Below are positions 9,497 to 17,544 of a stretch of DNA of 64,000 nucleotides, piece by piece. Source of the DNA: Actinomycetota bacterium (GTDB lineage: Bacteria > Actinomycetota > Actinomycetes > Nanopelagicales > Nanopelagicaceae). The stretch covers positions 103,684 through 167,683 of the forward strand of contig JACMQL010000011.1 of the NCBI GenBank assembly GCA_014377015.1. Reading direction: 5' to 3'. The translations under genes were made by a program, and so were the position numbers. How positions within the stretch are numbered: position 1 is the stretch's first letter; each line of letters starts with the position of its first letter. The notes beneath the pieces were generated by a model. It had not been told where the DNA came from, did not search any database, and saw only the letters and a program-made list of their open reading frames with translations.

Positions 9497-10414
9497 TTAA
9501 GAAATCGGGCCTAGGCTTTCCATCGCACGCAAGGCGGCAATTCTCTCTTCGATCGGCGGGTGGGTCGCGAAAAACCGCGAAACCGTACGCGAGTCAAGCG
9601 GTGATTCGATCCAGATATGTGCCACAGCAGTAGAACGCTGATGAACGACAGTGGAGTCTGCCGCTAGGACTTCTAGCGCCGAACGCAAGCCCGCTGGATT
9701 TCGTGTAAATGCCACCGCAGTTGCATCCGCTAGCGCTTCACGCCGGCGAGAGATAGCAGATTTCAATAACATCGCTGCAATCGGCGCCAAAATCAAAACA
9801 ACAAGAGAAATTATCAACGTTACGGGATTGGAATTGCTGTCACGATCATTGCGACGGCCACCACCGAACCACATCATTCTCGTAAGCATGTCACTCAACA
9901 CCGCAATCGCCCCTGCGGTCGTGGCTGCCACGGCAGAAACTAAAGTGTCGCGATTTCCAACATGAGACATCTCGTGCGCAACTACGCCTTGCAATTGATC
10001 GCGATCCATCACATTGAGAATCCCAGTAGTGAAAGCAATAACCGCGTGCTCTGGATTACGACCCGTAGCAAATGCGTTTGGAGCATCATCAGTCACAATT
10101 GCAACCTTAGGCATCGGTAATCCACTTGCAATCGTTACCTCTTGTACGAGATTGAAGAGATTCGGATTATCGCTGTACTCAATCAAGCGCGCGCCCGTCA
10201 TTCGCATTACAAGCTTGTCAGATGAATAATAAGCACCCCAGACCGAAAACAGTGAGATGCCAACCGCAATCGGCACGATGGCTGATGTACTGGATCCGAA
10301 ATAAGTAAGAGCGGCAAACACAACTGCCCACACCAGCAAAGCCATCCCGACCAGCAAAAAATAAGTCTTGCGTTTATTTGCGCTCTCGGCAGCGCGGAAA
10401 GAAACTTCAGCCAT
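9497..10414 (-). CDS. htpX: membrane zinc metalloprotease HtpX
   Basis: M48-family protease that degrades damaged membrane proteins. Two hydrophobic helices at about residues 17-65, the zinc-binding HEMSH motif near residue 147, further hydrophobic segments around 160-215, then the third-ligand Glu region (RRREALADATAV). The 305-residue length is typical. It follows lemA by nine bases; a LemA-HtpX pair is common in bacteria and points to envelope quality control. Confidence 0.93.
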   Translation of the reverse strand: MAEVSFRAAESANKRKTYFLLVGMALLVWAVVFAALTYFGSSTSAIVPIAVGISLFSVWGAYYSSDKLVMRMTGARLIEYSDNPNLFNLVQEVTIASGLPMPKVAIVTDDAPNAFATGRNPEHAVIAFTTGILNVMDRDQLQGVVAHEMSHVGNRDTLVSAVAATTAGAIAVLSDMLTRMMWFGGGRRNDRDSNSNPVTLIISLVVLILAPIAAMLLKSAISRRREALADATAVAFTRNPAGLRSALEVLAADSTVVHQRSTAVAHIWIESPLDSRTVSRFFATHPPIEERIAALRAMESLGPIS

Positions 10415-10423
10415 GCGAAGTTA

Positions 10424-10978
10424 TTAAAACTTTACAATTGGAACATTACGAGACTGTGGATCTTCAACTTCGTAAAATGGTCGAGCAACGACTTTAGCCA
10501 TCCCAGCGAAAAATGATGTAGGGATTGTTTTGATTGCCGTATTAAGCGAGCGCACGTTGTCGTTGTAGAACTGACGCGCAAAGGCAACCTTGTTCTCCGT
10601 AGTAGATAATTCCTCTTGCAGGGCCAGGAAATTCGATGATGCCTTCAAGTCCGGATATGCCTCGGCAACAGCCAAAAGTCCACGAAGTGCCTGCGTCAGC
10701 ATTCCATCGGCAGCCGCAACATCTTCAACTGTTGTGGCCGTGGTGGCCTTGGCGCGCGCGGCAACCACTTTCTCGAAAGTCGAACTCTCGTGAACCGCAT
10801 AGCCTTTTACCGTCTCGACCAGATTTGGAATTAAGTCTGAGCGACGCTTGAGTTGCACCTCGATCTGCGCGAAAGCCTCATCAACCGCGATATTCAGCCG
10901 CACTAGGCGGTTGTAGAGAGTGACAGCAAAGAAACCGAATACGACAAGTACTCCAAGGATTATTAGTGCAGTGTTCAT
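10424..10978 (-). CDS. lemA: LemA family protein
   Basis: The 184-residue protein has an N-terminal membrane anchor (IILGVLVVFGFFAVTLY), then a helical bundle with the family signature RRSDLIPNLVETVKGYAVHE and ARQFYNDNVRSLNTAIKTIP. The biochemical role of LemA is not settled. It heads a two-gene operon with htpX. The TAAGTT box six bases before the ATG suggests a leaderless transcript, although AAGGAG also lies 12 bases upstream. Confidence 0.92.
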   Translation of the reverse strand: MNTALIILGVLVVFGFFAVTLYNRLVRLNIAVDEAFAQIEVQLKRRSDLIPNLVETVKGYAVHESSTFEKVVAARAKATTATTVEDVAAADGMLTQALRGLLAVAEAYPDLKASSNFLALQEELSTTENKVAFARQFYNDNVRSLNTAIKTIPTSFFAGMAKVVARPFYEVEDPQSRNVPIVKF

Positions 10979-10984
10979 GGTTCT

Positions 10985-10990
10985 AACTTA
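10985..10990 (-). promoter_or_regulatory. -10 box of lemA-htpX (leaderless)
   Basis: TAAGTT, six bases, then the lemA ATG. Confidence 0.45.
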
Positions 10991-11021
10991 CTCCTTCCTA
11001 TTAGCCGCAGGAAAGTCCTAT

Positions 11022-11600
11022 TTATTGAATTTCACTCTGGTGAAAGTTCATCCACGAACGGCTCGGAGTGGGACCGCGCTGACCTTGATACCGCGAACCG
11101 TAGAGCGCGCTTCCGTACGGATGCTCTGCTGGCGATGAGAGTTTGATGAGGCAGAGCTGGCCAATCTTCATTCCTGGAAAAAGTTTCACGGGCAAGTTGG
11201 CAACGTTGGATAGTTCTAAAGTGATGTGGCCGGAGAAGCCTGGGTCGATAAAGCCAGCTGTTGAATGGGTGAGCAGACCGAGGCGACCGAGGGAGGATTT
11301 TCCTTCGAGGCGACCCGCAATGTCATCCGGGAGTGTGATTACTTCGTATGTGCTGGCGAGTACGAATTCGCCAGGGTGCAGAATAAAAAAATCCTTGTGA
11401 CCCACTTCAACTTCGCGGGTGAGCTCGCCCTGCTCGATGGAGGGATCAATAACAGAATACTTGTGGTTCTCAAAGACTCGAAAAAATCGGTCGAGTCGCA
11501 CATCCACGCTTGAAGGTTGAATCATGGCCTCATCAAAAGGCTCAACTCGGACTCGCTTGGACACAATCTCTGCGCGAATATCGCGATCACTTAGTAGCAC
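11022..11600 (-). CDS. dcd: dCTP deaminase, probably bifunctional (dUMP-forming)
   Basis: Deaminates dCTP to supply dUMP for thymidylate synthesis. The 192 residues include the trimeric dUTPase-like core [29 protein letters not shown] and the C-terminal [15 protein letters not shown] arm. The sequence closely follows, from memory, the Mycobacterium tuberculosis Dcd, which carries both deaminase and dUTPase activity, so direct dUMP formation is likely here. It starts with GTG; a TAAAGT box lies eight bases before it. Confidence 0.93.
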   Translation of the reverse strand: MLLSDRDIRAEIVSKRVRVEPFDEAMIQPSSVDVRLDRFFRVFENHKYSVIDPSIEQGELTREVEVGHKDFFILHPGEFVLASTYEVITLPDDIAGRLEGKSSLGRLGLLTHSTAGFIDPGFSGHITLELSNVANLPVKLFPGMKIGQLCLIKLSSPAEHPYGSALYGSRYQGQRGPTPSRSWMNFHQSEIQ

Positions 11601-11602
11601 GG

Positions 11603-11631
11603 TTGGAGACTTTACCTCTCTTGCCTATGCT
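11603..11631 (+). promoter_or_regulatory. promoter of tRNA-Gly, overlapping the divergent dcd promoter
   Basis: TTGGAG (11603-11608), 17 bases, TATGCT (11626-11631) on the plus strand, about 38 bases before the tRNA. The proposed dcd -10 box TAAAGT occupies 11614-11609 on the other strand, so the two promoters interleave. Confidence 0.45.
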
Positions 11632-11668
11632 TAACCAATAAGACACCATCGCGGGCGTACTCATTATT

Positions 11669-11742
11669 GCGGGCGTAGTGAAATGGCATCACGTCAGCTT
11701 CCCAAGCTGACAGCGCGGGTTCGATTCCCGTCGCCCGCTCCA
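11669..11742 (+). tRNA. tRNA-Gly (anticodon CCC)
   Basis: Acceptor stem GCGGGCG pairs with CGCCCGC; D arm GTGA/TCAC; anticodon stem TCAGC/GCTGA with loop TTCCCAA, giving CCC; T arm with TTCGATT. The CCA end is encoded (11740-11742). Its 3' part lies on the opposite strand of the last codons of the threonine aldolase gene. Confidence 0.95.
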
Positions 11743-12773
11743 ATTTCTTCCCTGATTGCCGCTACAAAGGAATCAACATCGGATTCGGTGGTATCCCACG
11801 AACACATCCAGCGCACTTCACCAGTGACTTGATCCCAAACATAAAAACGGAATTCGTTCTGAAGTCTCGCTGTCACCTCACTAGGAAGTACTGCGAATAC
11901 TGAGTTCGCCTCCGCCTTGCGCACAATTCTGACTCCCTCAATGTCACCCACCGCGTTTTCCAGACGTTTCGCCATTGCGTTTGCCTGTTGCGCGTTTCGT
12001 AGCCATAAATCCCCTTCGAGCAACGCTTGCAACTGCGCGCTGATAAAGCGCATCTTGGAAGCGAGTTGCATACCGGTCTTACGTATATACGGAATGCTCG
12101 CGGCAAGATCTGGATTGAGAACTACAACAGCCTCGCACCCCATTCCTCCATTCTTAGTGCCGCCGAATGAAAGAACATCTACTCCCACATTGGTGGTGAT
12201 TTCCTGCAATCCGACTCCGAGGGATGCGGCAGCATTTGCTAGGCGTGCACCATCCATATGAAGTTTCATCCCGCGAGAGTGCACGTATTCGGAGATCTCC
12301 TTAAGTTCATCGATGGAGTAAAGGGTTCCGAGTTCGGTTGCTTGGGTAATAGTCACCGCAGCGGGCTGAGCACGATGTACATCACCAAAGCCCCATGCCT
12401 GCTTTGCAATCAATTCAGGAGTCAACTTCCCATCTTCAGTTGGAACCGTCCATAACTTTATGCCAGCGACTTTTTCAGGAGCCCCTCCCTCATCCACATT
12501 CGCGTGTGATGTTGAAGCACAAATAACTGCTTCCCATGATTTAAGCATTGCTTGCAGCGAAACAACATTTGCGCCAGTGCCGTTGAATACTGGGAATGCC
12601 TGCGCGCCTTCGCCAAAATGTCTTTCAAAAGTTTTTGTCAATCCTTGTGTGATTTCGTCATCGCCATAGGCGATTTGGTGGCCCTCATTCGCGCTAGCTA
12701 TTGCAGCCAGCACGTCAGGGTGTACGCCCGCGTAATTATCGCTAGCGAACCCACGCTTTTTCTCAGCAAACAT
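11694..12773 (-). CDS. ltaE: low-specificity L-threonine aldolase
   Basis: PLP enzyme cleaving threonine or allo-threonine to glycine and acetaldehyde. The 359 residues show VFNGTGANVVSL, HMDGARLANA (PLP-ring Asp) and SFGGTKNGG with the PLP Lys. The gene has no stop codon before the neighbouring tRNA: it runs 49 bases into the antisense strand of tRNA-Gly, and its last residues (GDGNRTRAVSLGS) and TGA stop come from tRNA sequence. A metabolic echo is that the enzyme makes glycine beside a glycine tRNA, but this may be chance. Confidence 0.92.
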   Translation of the reverse strand: MFAEKKRGFASDNYAGVHPDVLAAIASANEGHQIAYGDDEITQGLTKTFERHFGEGAQAFPVFNGTGANVVSLQAMLKSWEAVICASTSHANVDEGGAPEKVAGIKLWTVPTEDGKLTPELIAKQAWGFGDVHRAQPAAVTITQATELGTLYSIDELKEISEYVHSRGMKLHMDGARLANAAASLGVGLQEITTNVGVDVLSFGGTKNGGMGCEAVVVLNPDLAASIPYIRKTGMQLASKMRFISAQLQALLEGDLWLRNAQQANAMAKRLENAVGDIEGVRIVRKAEANSVFAVLPSEVTARLQNEFRFYVWDQVTGEVRWMCSWDTTESDVDSFVAAIREEIGAGDGNRTRAVSLGS

Positions 12774-12861
12774 TAGAAAAGTATTTCATACAGGCGGACA
12801 GGAGTGGTCATCCTCTGGCGGAATCCCCAATTAGTCGCTACCCTTCAAAGTTGAACTGGAA

Positions 12862-14229
12862 TTGAAGACTCTGAGTAGGCAATCAACGAGAAGGGTCGAA
12901 CATGAAAGTGGATGTGCAACGATCTTAACATGGGCACGAAGTGGTCGAGGTGCTCTTTTGATCATCTTCGGACTTCTGATTGCATTCCTTTCACCAAGTA
13001 TCGATTCAAGTCGGGCAGCAAGTACCGTTTCTTTAGGTAGTGCAAGTAACTTCGTTATTCTGGCCGGAAATGGAATCGCTAATAGTGGCAACTCTATAGT
13101 CAGCGGAGACATGGGAACTTATCCCTCTCTTTCATACGTGAATTCTGGAAGTGTGATGCTGACTGGCACAAATCACCTTGGTAACTCTATAACTCAAACC
13201 GCAAAGGCAGATCTCCTCACCGCATTCAATGCCGCTGGCACTGAGGCAGCAACCGGAACTATGACTGGAGATCTCGGCGGGCTAACCCTCGGGCCTGGTA
13301 TTTACAAGGGAAACACTGCGAATTTCACCATAACCATCAATGGAATCCTCACTCTAGATGGGGGTAATGATCCAAACGCGGTATTTATTTTCAGAGGTAC
13401 AAAACTCACGACTTCAGGTATAGCTAGTCAAGTTAAATTAATTAATGGCGCAAACGCTTGTAATATATTTTGGAAAATTAGCTATCTACCCGGCGGTAGT
13501 TGGGTAATTATTGGTCCAGATACTTTGTTTAGAGGCACCATACTCAGCGAACAAGATATAACTCTTAAACCAAATGCCTCCGTGCTCGGTCGTCTACTTA
13601 GCACGAACGGCAAAGTGACAACCGAGAAAAATTATGTCTATAAGCCAACTTGTGGAACTCCACCAACTCCGACCCCAACTCCGACACCAACTCCAACACC
13701 AACACCAACACCAACACCAACACCAACTCCGACCCCAACTCCAACACGGGTTTGCGTATCAGGAGGTGTAGGTGGTCCGGTCTGTACCACAATCACCCCA
13801 ACGCCGACGCCATCACCAACGCCGACGCCATCACCAACGCCGACGCCATCACCAACGCCGACGCTTACTCCAACGCCATCACCAACGCCGACGCTTACTC
13901 CGTCTCCTGGGTCGAGTGGAACTCCTACTCCAAGTCCTTCACCAACCGCGACTCAAAAACCAACCCCGACTGCAACACCTTCATTGAGTCCAACTCCAAC
14001 TGGGACTGCAAAACCAACCCCGACTGCAACGCCTTCATTGAGTCCTACTCCTACTCCAACTGCGCCAGCCAGTCCGTCGCCTTCAGTAAGTAAGAGTGTT
14101 AGACCAAGCCCTTCCGTAACTGCGACGCGCGCGCCAAGCCCAAAAATTACGATTATAGGTAAACAAGAACGACAACAAATTCTTCGCAAGCCAATCGGAT
14201 CCGTGGCCACTGGAGGTAGAACTCAGTGA
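12862..14229 (+). CDS. secreted DUF3494 ice-binding protein with Pro/Thr/Ser stalk
   Basis: A 455-residue protein: a positively charged N-terminus and hydrophobic segment (about residues 31-45) as signal or anchor, a DUF3494 ice-binding domain (about 55-260), then a long TP/SP repeat stalk (about 265-425) and a basic tail ending [10 protein letters not shown]. Family hallmarks are [49 protein letters not shown] and [11 protein letters not shown]. Such domains form beta-solenoids that bind ice crystals. The start is uncertain: TTG at 12862 is the best in-frame codon giving a signal peptide, and a TACCCT box lies at 12839-12844. The stop overlaps the sortase start. Confidence 0.85.
   Translation: MKTLSRQSTRRVEHESGCATILTWARSGRGALLIIFGLLIAFLSPSIDSSRAASTVSLGSASNFVILAGNGIANSGNSIVSGDMGTYPSLSYVNSGSVMLTGTNHLGNSITQTAKADLLTAFNAAGTEAATGTMTGDLGGLTLGPGIYKGNTANFTITINGILTLDGGNDPNAVFIFRGTKLTTSGIASQVKLINGANACNIFWKISYLPGGSWVIIGPDTLFRGTILSEQDITLKPNASVLGRLLSTNGKVTTEKNYVYKPTCGTPPTPTPTPTPTPTPTPTPTPTPTPTPTPTRVCVSGGVGGPVCTTITPTPTPSPTPTPSPTPTPSPTPTLTPTPSPTPTLTPSPGSSGTPTPSPSPTATQKPTPTATPSLSPTPTGTAKPTPTATPSLSPTPTPTAPASPSPSVSKSVRPSPSVTATRAPSPKITIIGKQERQQILRKPIGSVATGGRTQ
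13684..13897 (+). repeat. tandem repeats coding the TP/SP stalk
   Basis: A run of 6-base ACACCA-type units (about 13684-13730), then an 18-base unit ACGCCGACGCCATCACCA repeated in tandem from 13801 with later degenerate copies. A further 54-base duplication ([18 protein letters not shown] type, 18 residues) follows at about 13958-14065. Perfect units of 6, 18 and 54 bases keep the frame, so stalk length could change without frameshift. Confidence 0.85.
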
Positions 14230-14780
14230 CAAGAATACGCATCTCACTAGGGAGCGCCCTTGCATCCCTAATACTCTGTCTAACTGCGCTTCCCTCTGGT
14301 TGGATCGCGAATGCAAACGCGGCGGAGGATTATCTTTCTCCATCAGCACCAATTAACTTAACAATTCCTACGTTAAAAGTTGCCACCAGCATCATCAAAT
14401 TGGGGCTGGATGATAAAGGCGCGCTTCAAGTACCTAAGACTGAGAATATTGCTGGGTGGTACATAGGCTCGCCAACACCGGGTGAAATTGGACCCACAAT
14501 TATTGTCGCTCACGTCGACATGAATGGAAAGTTTGGAGTCTTCTATAACCTGAAGAAAATGAAACCTGGAGATGTAATCCGCGTTGCCAGAGCTGACAAA
14601 AAAGTTGTTACTTACAAAGTCACATCTACTTCAATATTTCAAAAGGCAAAGTTTCCGACTCAAAAGATATACGGAAATATTGACCATGCAGGATTGCGCC
14701 TAATCACATGCGGTGGGAAATTTAATAAGAAGATCGGACATTACGATTCGAATGTAGTGGTTTTTGCCGAAGCAATTTAA
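14226..14780 (+). CDS. class F-like sortase
   Basis: The 184-residue protein has an N-terminal hydrophobic segment (about residues 8-32), then a sortase fold: [32 protein letters not shown] with catalytic His96, and LRLITCGG with catalytic Cys162. The usual arginine after the cysteine is not evident; the corresponding stretch reads [11 protein letters not shown]. Sortases join surface proteins to the cell wall. The GTG start overlaps the stop of the ice-binding gene, with GGAGGT seven bases upstream, so the pair is co-translated and the ice-binding protein is the obvious substrate. Confidence 0.85.
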   Translation: MTRIRISLGSALASLILCLTALPSGWIANANAAEDYLSPSAPINLTIPTLKVATSIIKLGLDDKGALQVPKTENIAGWYIGSPTPGEIGPTIIVAHVDMNGKFGVFYNLKKMKPGDVIRVARADKKVVTYKVTSTSIFQKAKFPTQKIYGNIDHAGLRLITCGGKFNKKIGHYDSNVVVFAEAI

Positions 14781-14809
14781 TAGTGCTTTGTGAATCAGGG
14801 TTCTCGAGA

Positions 14810-15094
14810 TTACTTCTCGGGAACGCTAGGCGTGCAGAGAAAGACGAAATTAACGATGGGGACAAGAATCCACCATCCAGAGCGTCCGATATCGTGCATA
14901 CGTCGAACTGCCGCCGCAAAAACGGGAGCTATAAAAACCAAACTTCCATAATCTTCAACGATCGGGACTCTCGAGTAGCTCAAAGTTAAATCAGCGAGCA
15001 AGACGAAAAGATAGAAATACCAATATTCGCTTCTGCTGGCGCGACCAGAAAAATCTACGTACTTGTTTAGACAGGTTTCGATGGCTGTAATCAT
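14810..15094 (-). CDS. DUF805 membrane protein
   Basis: A 94-residue protein with the DUF805 signatures YVDFSGRASRSEYWYF and AAVRRMHDIGRSGWW and two to three membrane helices (about residues 25-40, 48-62 and 72-88). The function of the family is unknown. It lies 52 bases downstream of pilO on the same strand but has its own TAGGAT box six bases before the ATG, so it is probably not part of the pilus operon. Confidence 0.85.
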   Translation of the reverse strand: MITAIETCLNKYVDFSGRASRSEYWYFYLFVLLADLTLSYSRVPIVEDYGSLVFIAPVFAAAVRRMHDIGRSGWWILVPIVNFVFLCTPSVPEK

Positions 15095-15100
15095 GGCATC

Positions 15101-15106
15101 ATCCTA
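15101..15106 (-). promoter_or_regulatory. -10 box of the DUF805 gene (leaderless)
   Basis: TAGGAT, six bases, then ATG. Confidence 0.45.
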
Positions 15107-15146
15107 CGGCTGAAATATAAACCCTTCGTCGTTTGTCCACCGAAAC

Positions 15147-15755
15147 TCAAACGTTAAGCAATACGTACATATAGCCGCCGACAGTGGAATCCACTCTGCC
15201 AGCCGCTTCAGTCTTAGTGGAGCCGGTGCTTCCAAAGCTCGAGATGAGAAATAGTCTCTCCCCAGTTTGCACGGAACGTACGAATTGGAGAACTTTTGAG
15301 TAATTTCCCGCCACAGAAAATTGCACAGGTACTACGATGAAATTACTAGAGGTTATTTTGGGGTCAGTTACGACGTCTGAACTTTCTGGATCCGTTCCTC
15401 CGGTGTTTGGCGTATAGGCCCTTGCATCATTGACCGTTATGGATTTCACGGTCACTTCATGAATATTGGCAAGCGAATTTAATTCAGTTACAAATGAGGA
15501 AATTTCTGCCTGAGTCGGTACTGAGGTCCGCAAGCGCACCAGATCCGCTTGCATTGCAGTAATATTCTGATAATCAACTTTCAGTTGGGCTAGCTGTACC
15601 TCGTCTTTTACATTCTGGGCTACAACGGATTCGCGACTTTGATTAGCTGTGGAAATCTTGGTGAGTTGCGGTTGAATACCCACCATCCAACCCAATGCAA
15701 AAATCACAACACTTACAAGGGCGCTCCCCCATAACCAGGCCCGATTTCTTGTCAT
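15147..15755 (-). CDS. pilO: type IV pilus inner-membrane protein PilO
   Basis: Assignment rests on position after pilM-pilN and on architecture: short cytoplasmic N-terminus, one membrane helix (about residues 9-26), a coiled-coil region (about 30-75) and a ferredoxin-like C-terminal domain. PilO pairs with PilN in the alignment complex joining the cytoplasmic PilM ring to the pilus. The 202 residues fit the family. Its ATG overlaps the pilN stop by four bases. Confidence 0.8.
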   Translation of the reverse strand: MTRNRAWLWGSALVSVVIFALGWMVGIQPQLTKISTANQSRESVVAQNVKDEVQLAQLKVDYQNITAMQADLVRLRTSVPTQAEISSFVTELNSLANIHEVTVKSITVNDARAYTPNTGGTDPESSDVVTDPKITSSNFIVVPVQFSVAGNYSKVLQFVRSVQTGERLFLISSFGSTGSTKTEAAGRVDSTVGGYMYVLLNV

Positions 15756-16420
15756 GAGATATTCCCGACGTTGGAAAAGCGATGGCTAAACGCATCTTGG
15801 TTTATATGCATTGTGATACTCACGGCGTACGTGCCTGACTCATTTCGAACTACAGACCCAGGAGAAGCGTCTGCGTACCCTTTAAGTGAAGTAAGAGAAA
15901 TCAACCAAGCCGGAACCTGTGGCAAAGTGGGACTTATGGCAGTAAAACTTAATGTTGCGATGCGCGCTCCTTGCAGAGGCACAGTTGCTTGTGTGTAAGG
16001 AGCAAAGGGAGTCGCAGCATCAATTTTAATTGTTTCTATCGCAACATTTCGTGGCAGTGTTGCTTGGACTGAACTTAGGTACTCCTGCCAATCAATCTCT
16101 GTCGCCGTGCCAATTCGTTGAGCTACTTGCAAAGTGCTTAATTCATTTTGAACTCGGCGAACTTCACTGTAGATCCTCTGTTGCGACTGCAAATAGATCG
16201 TATTCGCCTGCGCGATAGCTAAGTCTCTCTGGGCTTGTTGAGCTTGTGCACCTAGTAGGGCTGCGCAACCCGCAATCAGAATTGTCAAAAATAGAAGTGA
16301 GATTCCGATTCGGCGGCGAATCACTTTAGACTTTCGCTTATAACGAAACTCAGGAGGAAGAAGGTCAATCTTTGAGTCTCCGCCTAGGATTAACTCAGGT
16401 GCTCTGGTCAAAGTAATCAT
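15752..16420 (-). CDS. pilN: type IV pilus assembly protein PilN
   Basis: 222 residues. The N-terminus INLLPPEFR-like signature appears as KIDLLPPEFRYKRK (about residues 18-31), the motif bound by PilM. A membrane helix follows (about 38-58), then a coiled coil and a periplasmic domain. It overlaps pilM and pilO by four bases each, so the three are coupled. Confidence 0.88.
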   Translation of the reverse strand: MITLTRAPELILGGDSKIDLLPPEFRYKRKSKVIRRRIGISLLFLTILIAGCAALLGAQAQQAQRDLAIAQANTIYLQSQQRIYSEVRRVQNELSTLQVAQRIGTATEIDWQEYLSSVQATLPRNVAIETIKIDAATPFAPYTQATVPLQGARIATLSFTAISPTLPQVPAWLISLTSLKGYADASPGSVVRNESGTYAVSITMHINQDAFSHRFSNVGNIS

Positions 16421-17529
16421 GCAAGACTCCTCAGCGCTAGACCAAGGGCAACGGAAAATGTTGCAGACTTTCTCTTACTAGCTGACTTCATTTTCCGAGG
16501 CAGTGTCACCATTGCAAACGGATCAGGCTGGGAAACTGGAAGCACGATTACTTCACTTAGAGCTTCAGCTAGACCAGCCAGTTGTGCTCCCCCGCCAGTC
16601 AAAAACACCTGTTCTACTGATTCTTCTGGACGAGTGTTATCAAAGTAATTGATGGTGTTACGCAAGCTTCCCAACAGTTCGTTCGAGATGTTCCGCAGAA
16701 CCTCCAAAGTACGAGGATCATCTGCCAAGGTTTCCTCTGACTGGCACTTGCTGCAGGCGCAGTTACTTGTCGTTCCCGTGATGCCATCCTCTCGCTCCCA
16801 GGAGGAGATGAAACGCAATTGGTTCTTTAATTCTTCGGCTTGCGCGAATGGAATTTCCAGACGAGTTTGCAATGCCTGCGTAAGGTCCTCCCCGCCAAAG
16901 GGGATGATTCGCACGAACCATGGAACGCCATCTCGTGCGATAACAATTGTTGTCGTACTTCCACCAATATCGATGAGAGCAACAGTCCCTTTGATCTGTG
17001 ATCGTCCCAATAAAATTCGGGAAAGCGCAAACGGAATTAATTCAATCTCAACAGCCGTCAATCCGGCTCTCTCAGCCGCCATGATGTTCGCCACTACTGC
17101 GTTCTTCTCGGTAGCGATCAGTAATCCATTGATAGACGGGCCGTTATCTCCCTCAGATTCCGATATGGGATAGAAATCAAAGATCGATCCCTCCATCGAC
17201 ATCTGCAACATACTCTGCACGTGAAAAGGGAGTGACTCACGAATTTGCTTGATGGAAGTTTTAGGTAAGGACAAGTCACGAACTAATGTGCGTTGGTTTC
17301 CCGTCCCTAGAATTACATTCTTACTTTTGAATTTGCCCTCACACCACAATTTCTTCAATGCGGCATTTACAGCATCAGGCTGAATTACTTCGCCGCGGCT
17401 GACTGCCCCCACGGGAAGATCCACAGAGTGATAGCGAAGTAGGCTCGGTTTCGACTTACCGCTGGACTTAAGTTCCACTCCGCGAATAGCGGTACTGCCG
17501 ATATCTAGGCCCACAATTGTTGCGCTCAT
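16417..17529 (-). CDS. pilM: type IV pilus actin-like protein PilM
   Basis: 370-residue actin-fold ATPase-like protein of the cytoplasmic platform: GLDIGSTAIRGVELK at the N-terminus, ALIDIGGSTTTIVI near residue 190 and VFLTGGGAQLAGLAEAL near residue 313. Between the two ATP-binding halves lies an unusual cysteine cluster, NCACSKC (about residues 255-261), which looks like a metal-binding insertion. It leads pilN and pilO and follows pilD by 15 bases. Confidence 0.92.
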   Translation of the reverse strand: MSATIVGLDIGSTAIRGVELKSSGKSKPSLLRYHSVDLPVGAVSRGEVIQPDAVNAALKKLWCEGKFKSKNVILGTGNQRTLVRDLSLPKTSIKQIRESLPFHVQSMLQMSMEGSIFDFYPISESEGDNGPSINGLLIATEKNAVVANIMAAERAGLTAVEIELIPFALSRILLGRSQIKGTVALIDIGGSTTTIVIARDGVPWFVRIIPFGGEDLTQALQTRLEIPFAQAEELKNQLRFISSWEREDGITGTTSNCACSKCQSEETLADDPRTLEVLRNISNELLGSLRNTINYFDNTRPEESVEQVFLTGGGAQLAGLAEALSEVIVLPVSQPDPFAMVTLPRKMKSASKRKSATFSVALGLALRSLA

Positions 17530-17544
17530 AGCGATTCCCTCTGC

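Noticed and set aside
11651..11668. A second, partial tRNA-Gly gene
   Set aside because: Only nine bases are duplicated; no D, anticodon or T arm belongs to it.
13801..13897. Regularly spaced repeats resembling a CRISPR array
   Set aside because: The 18-base units are contiguous, in frame and code Thr-Pro repeats; there are no unique spacers.
13598..14210. Minus- and plus-strand open frames through the stalk repeats
   Set aside because: Low-complexity shadows of the TP/SP repeat; the DUF3494 frame is the only one with a recognisable domain.
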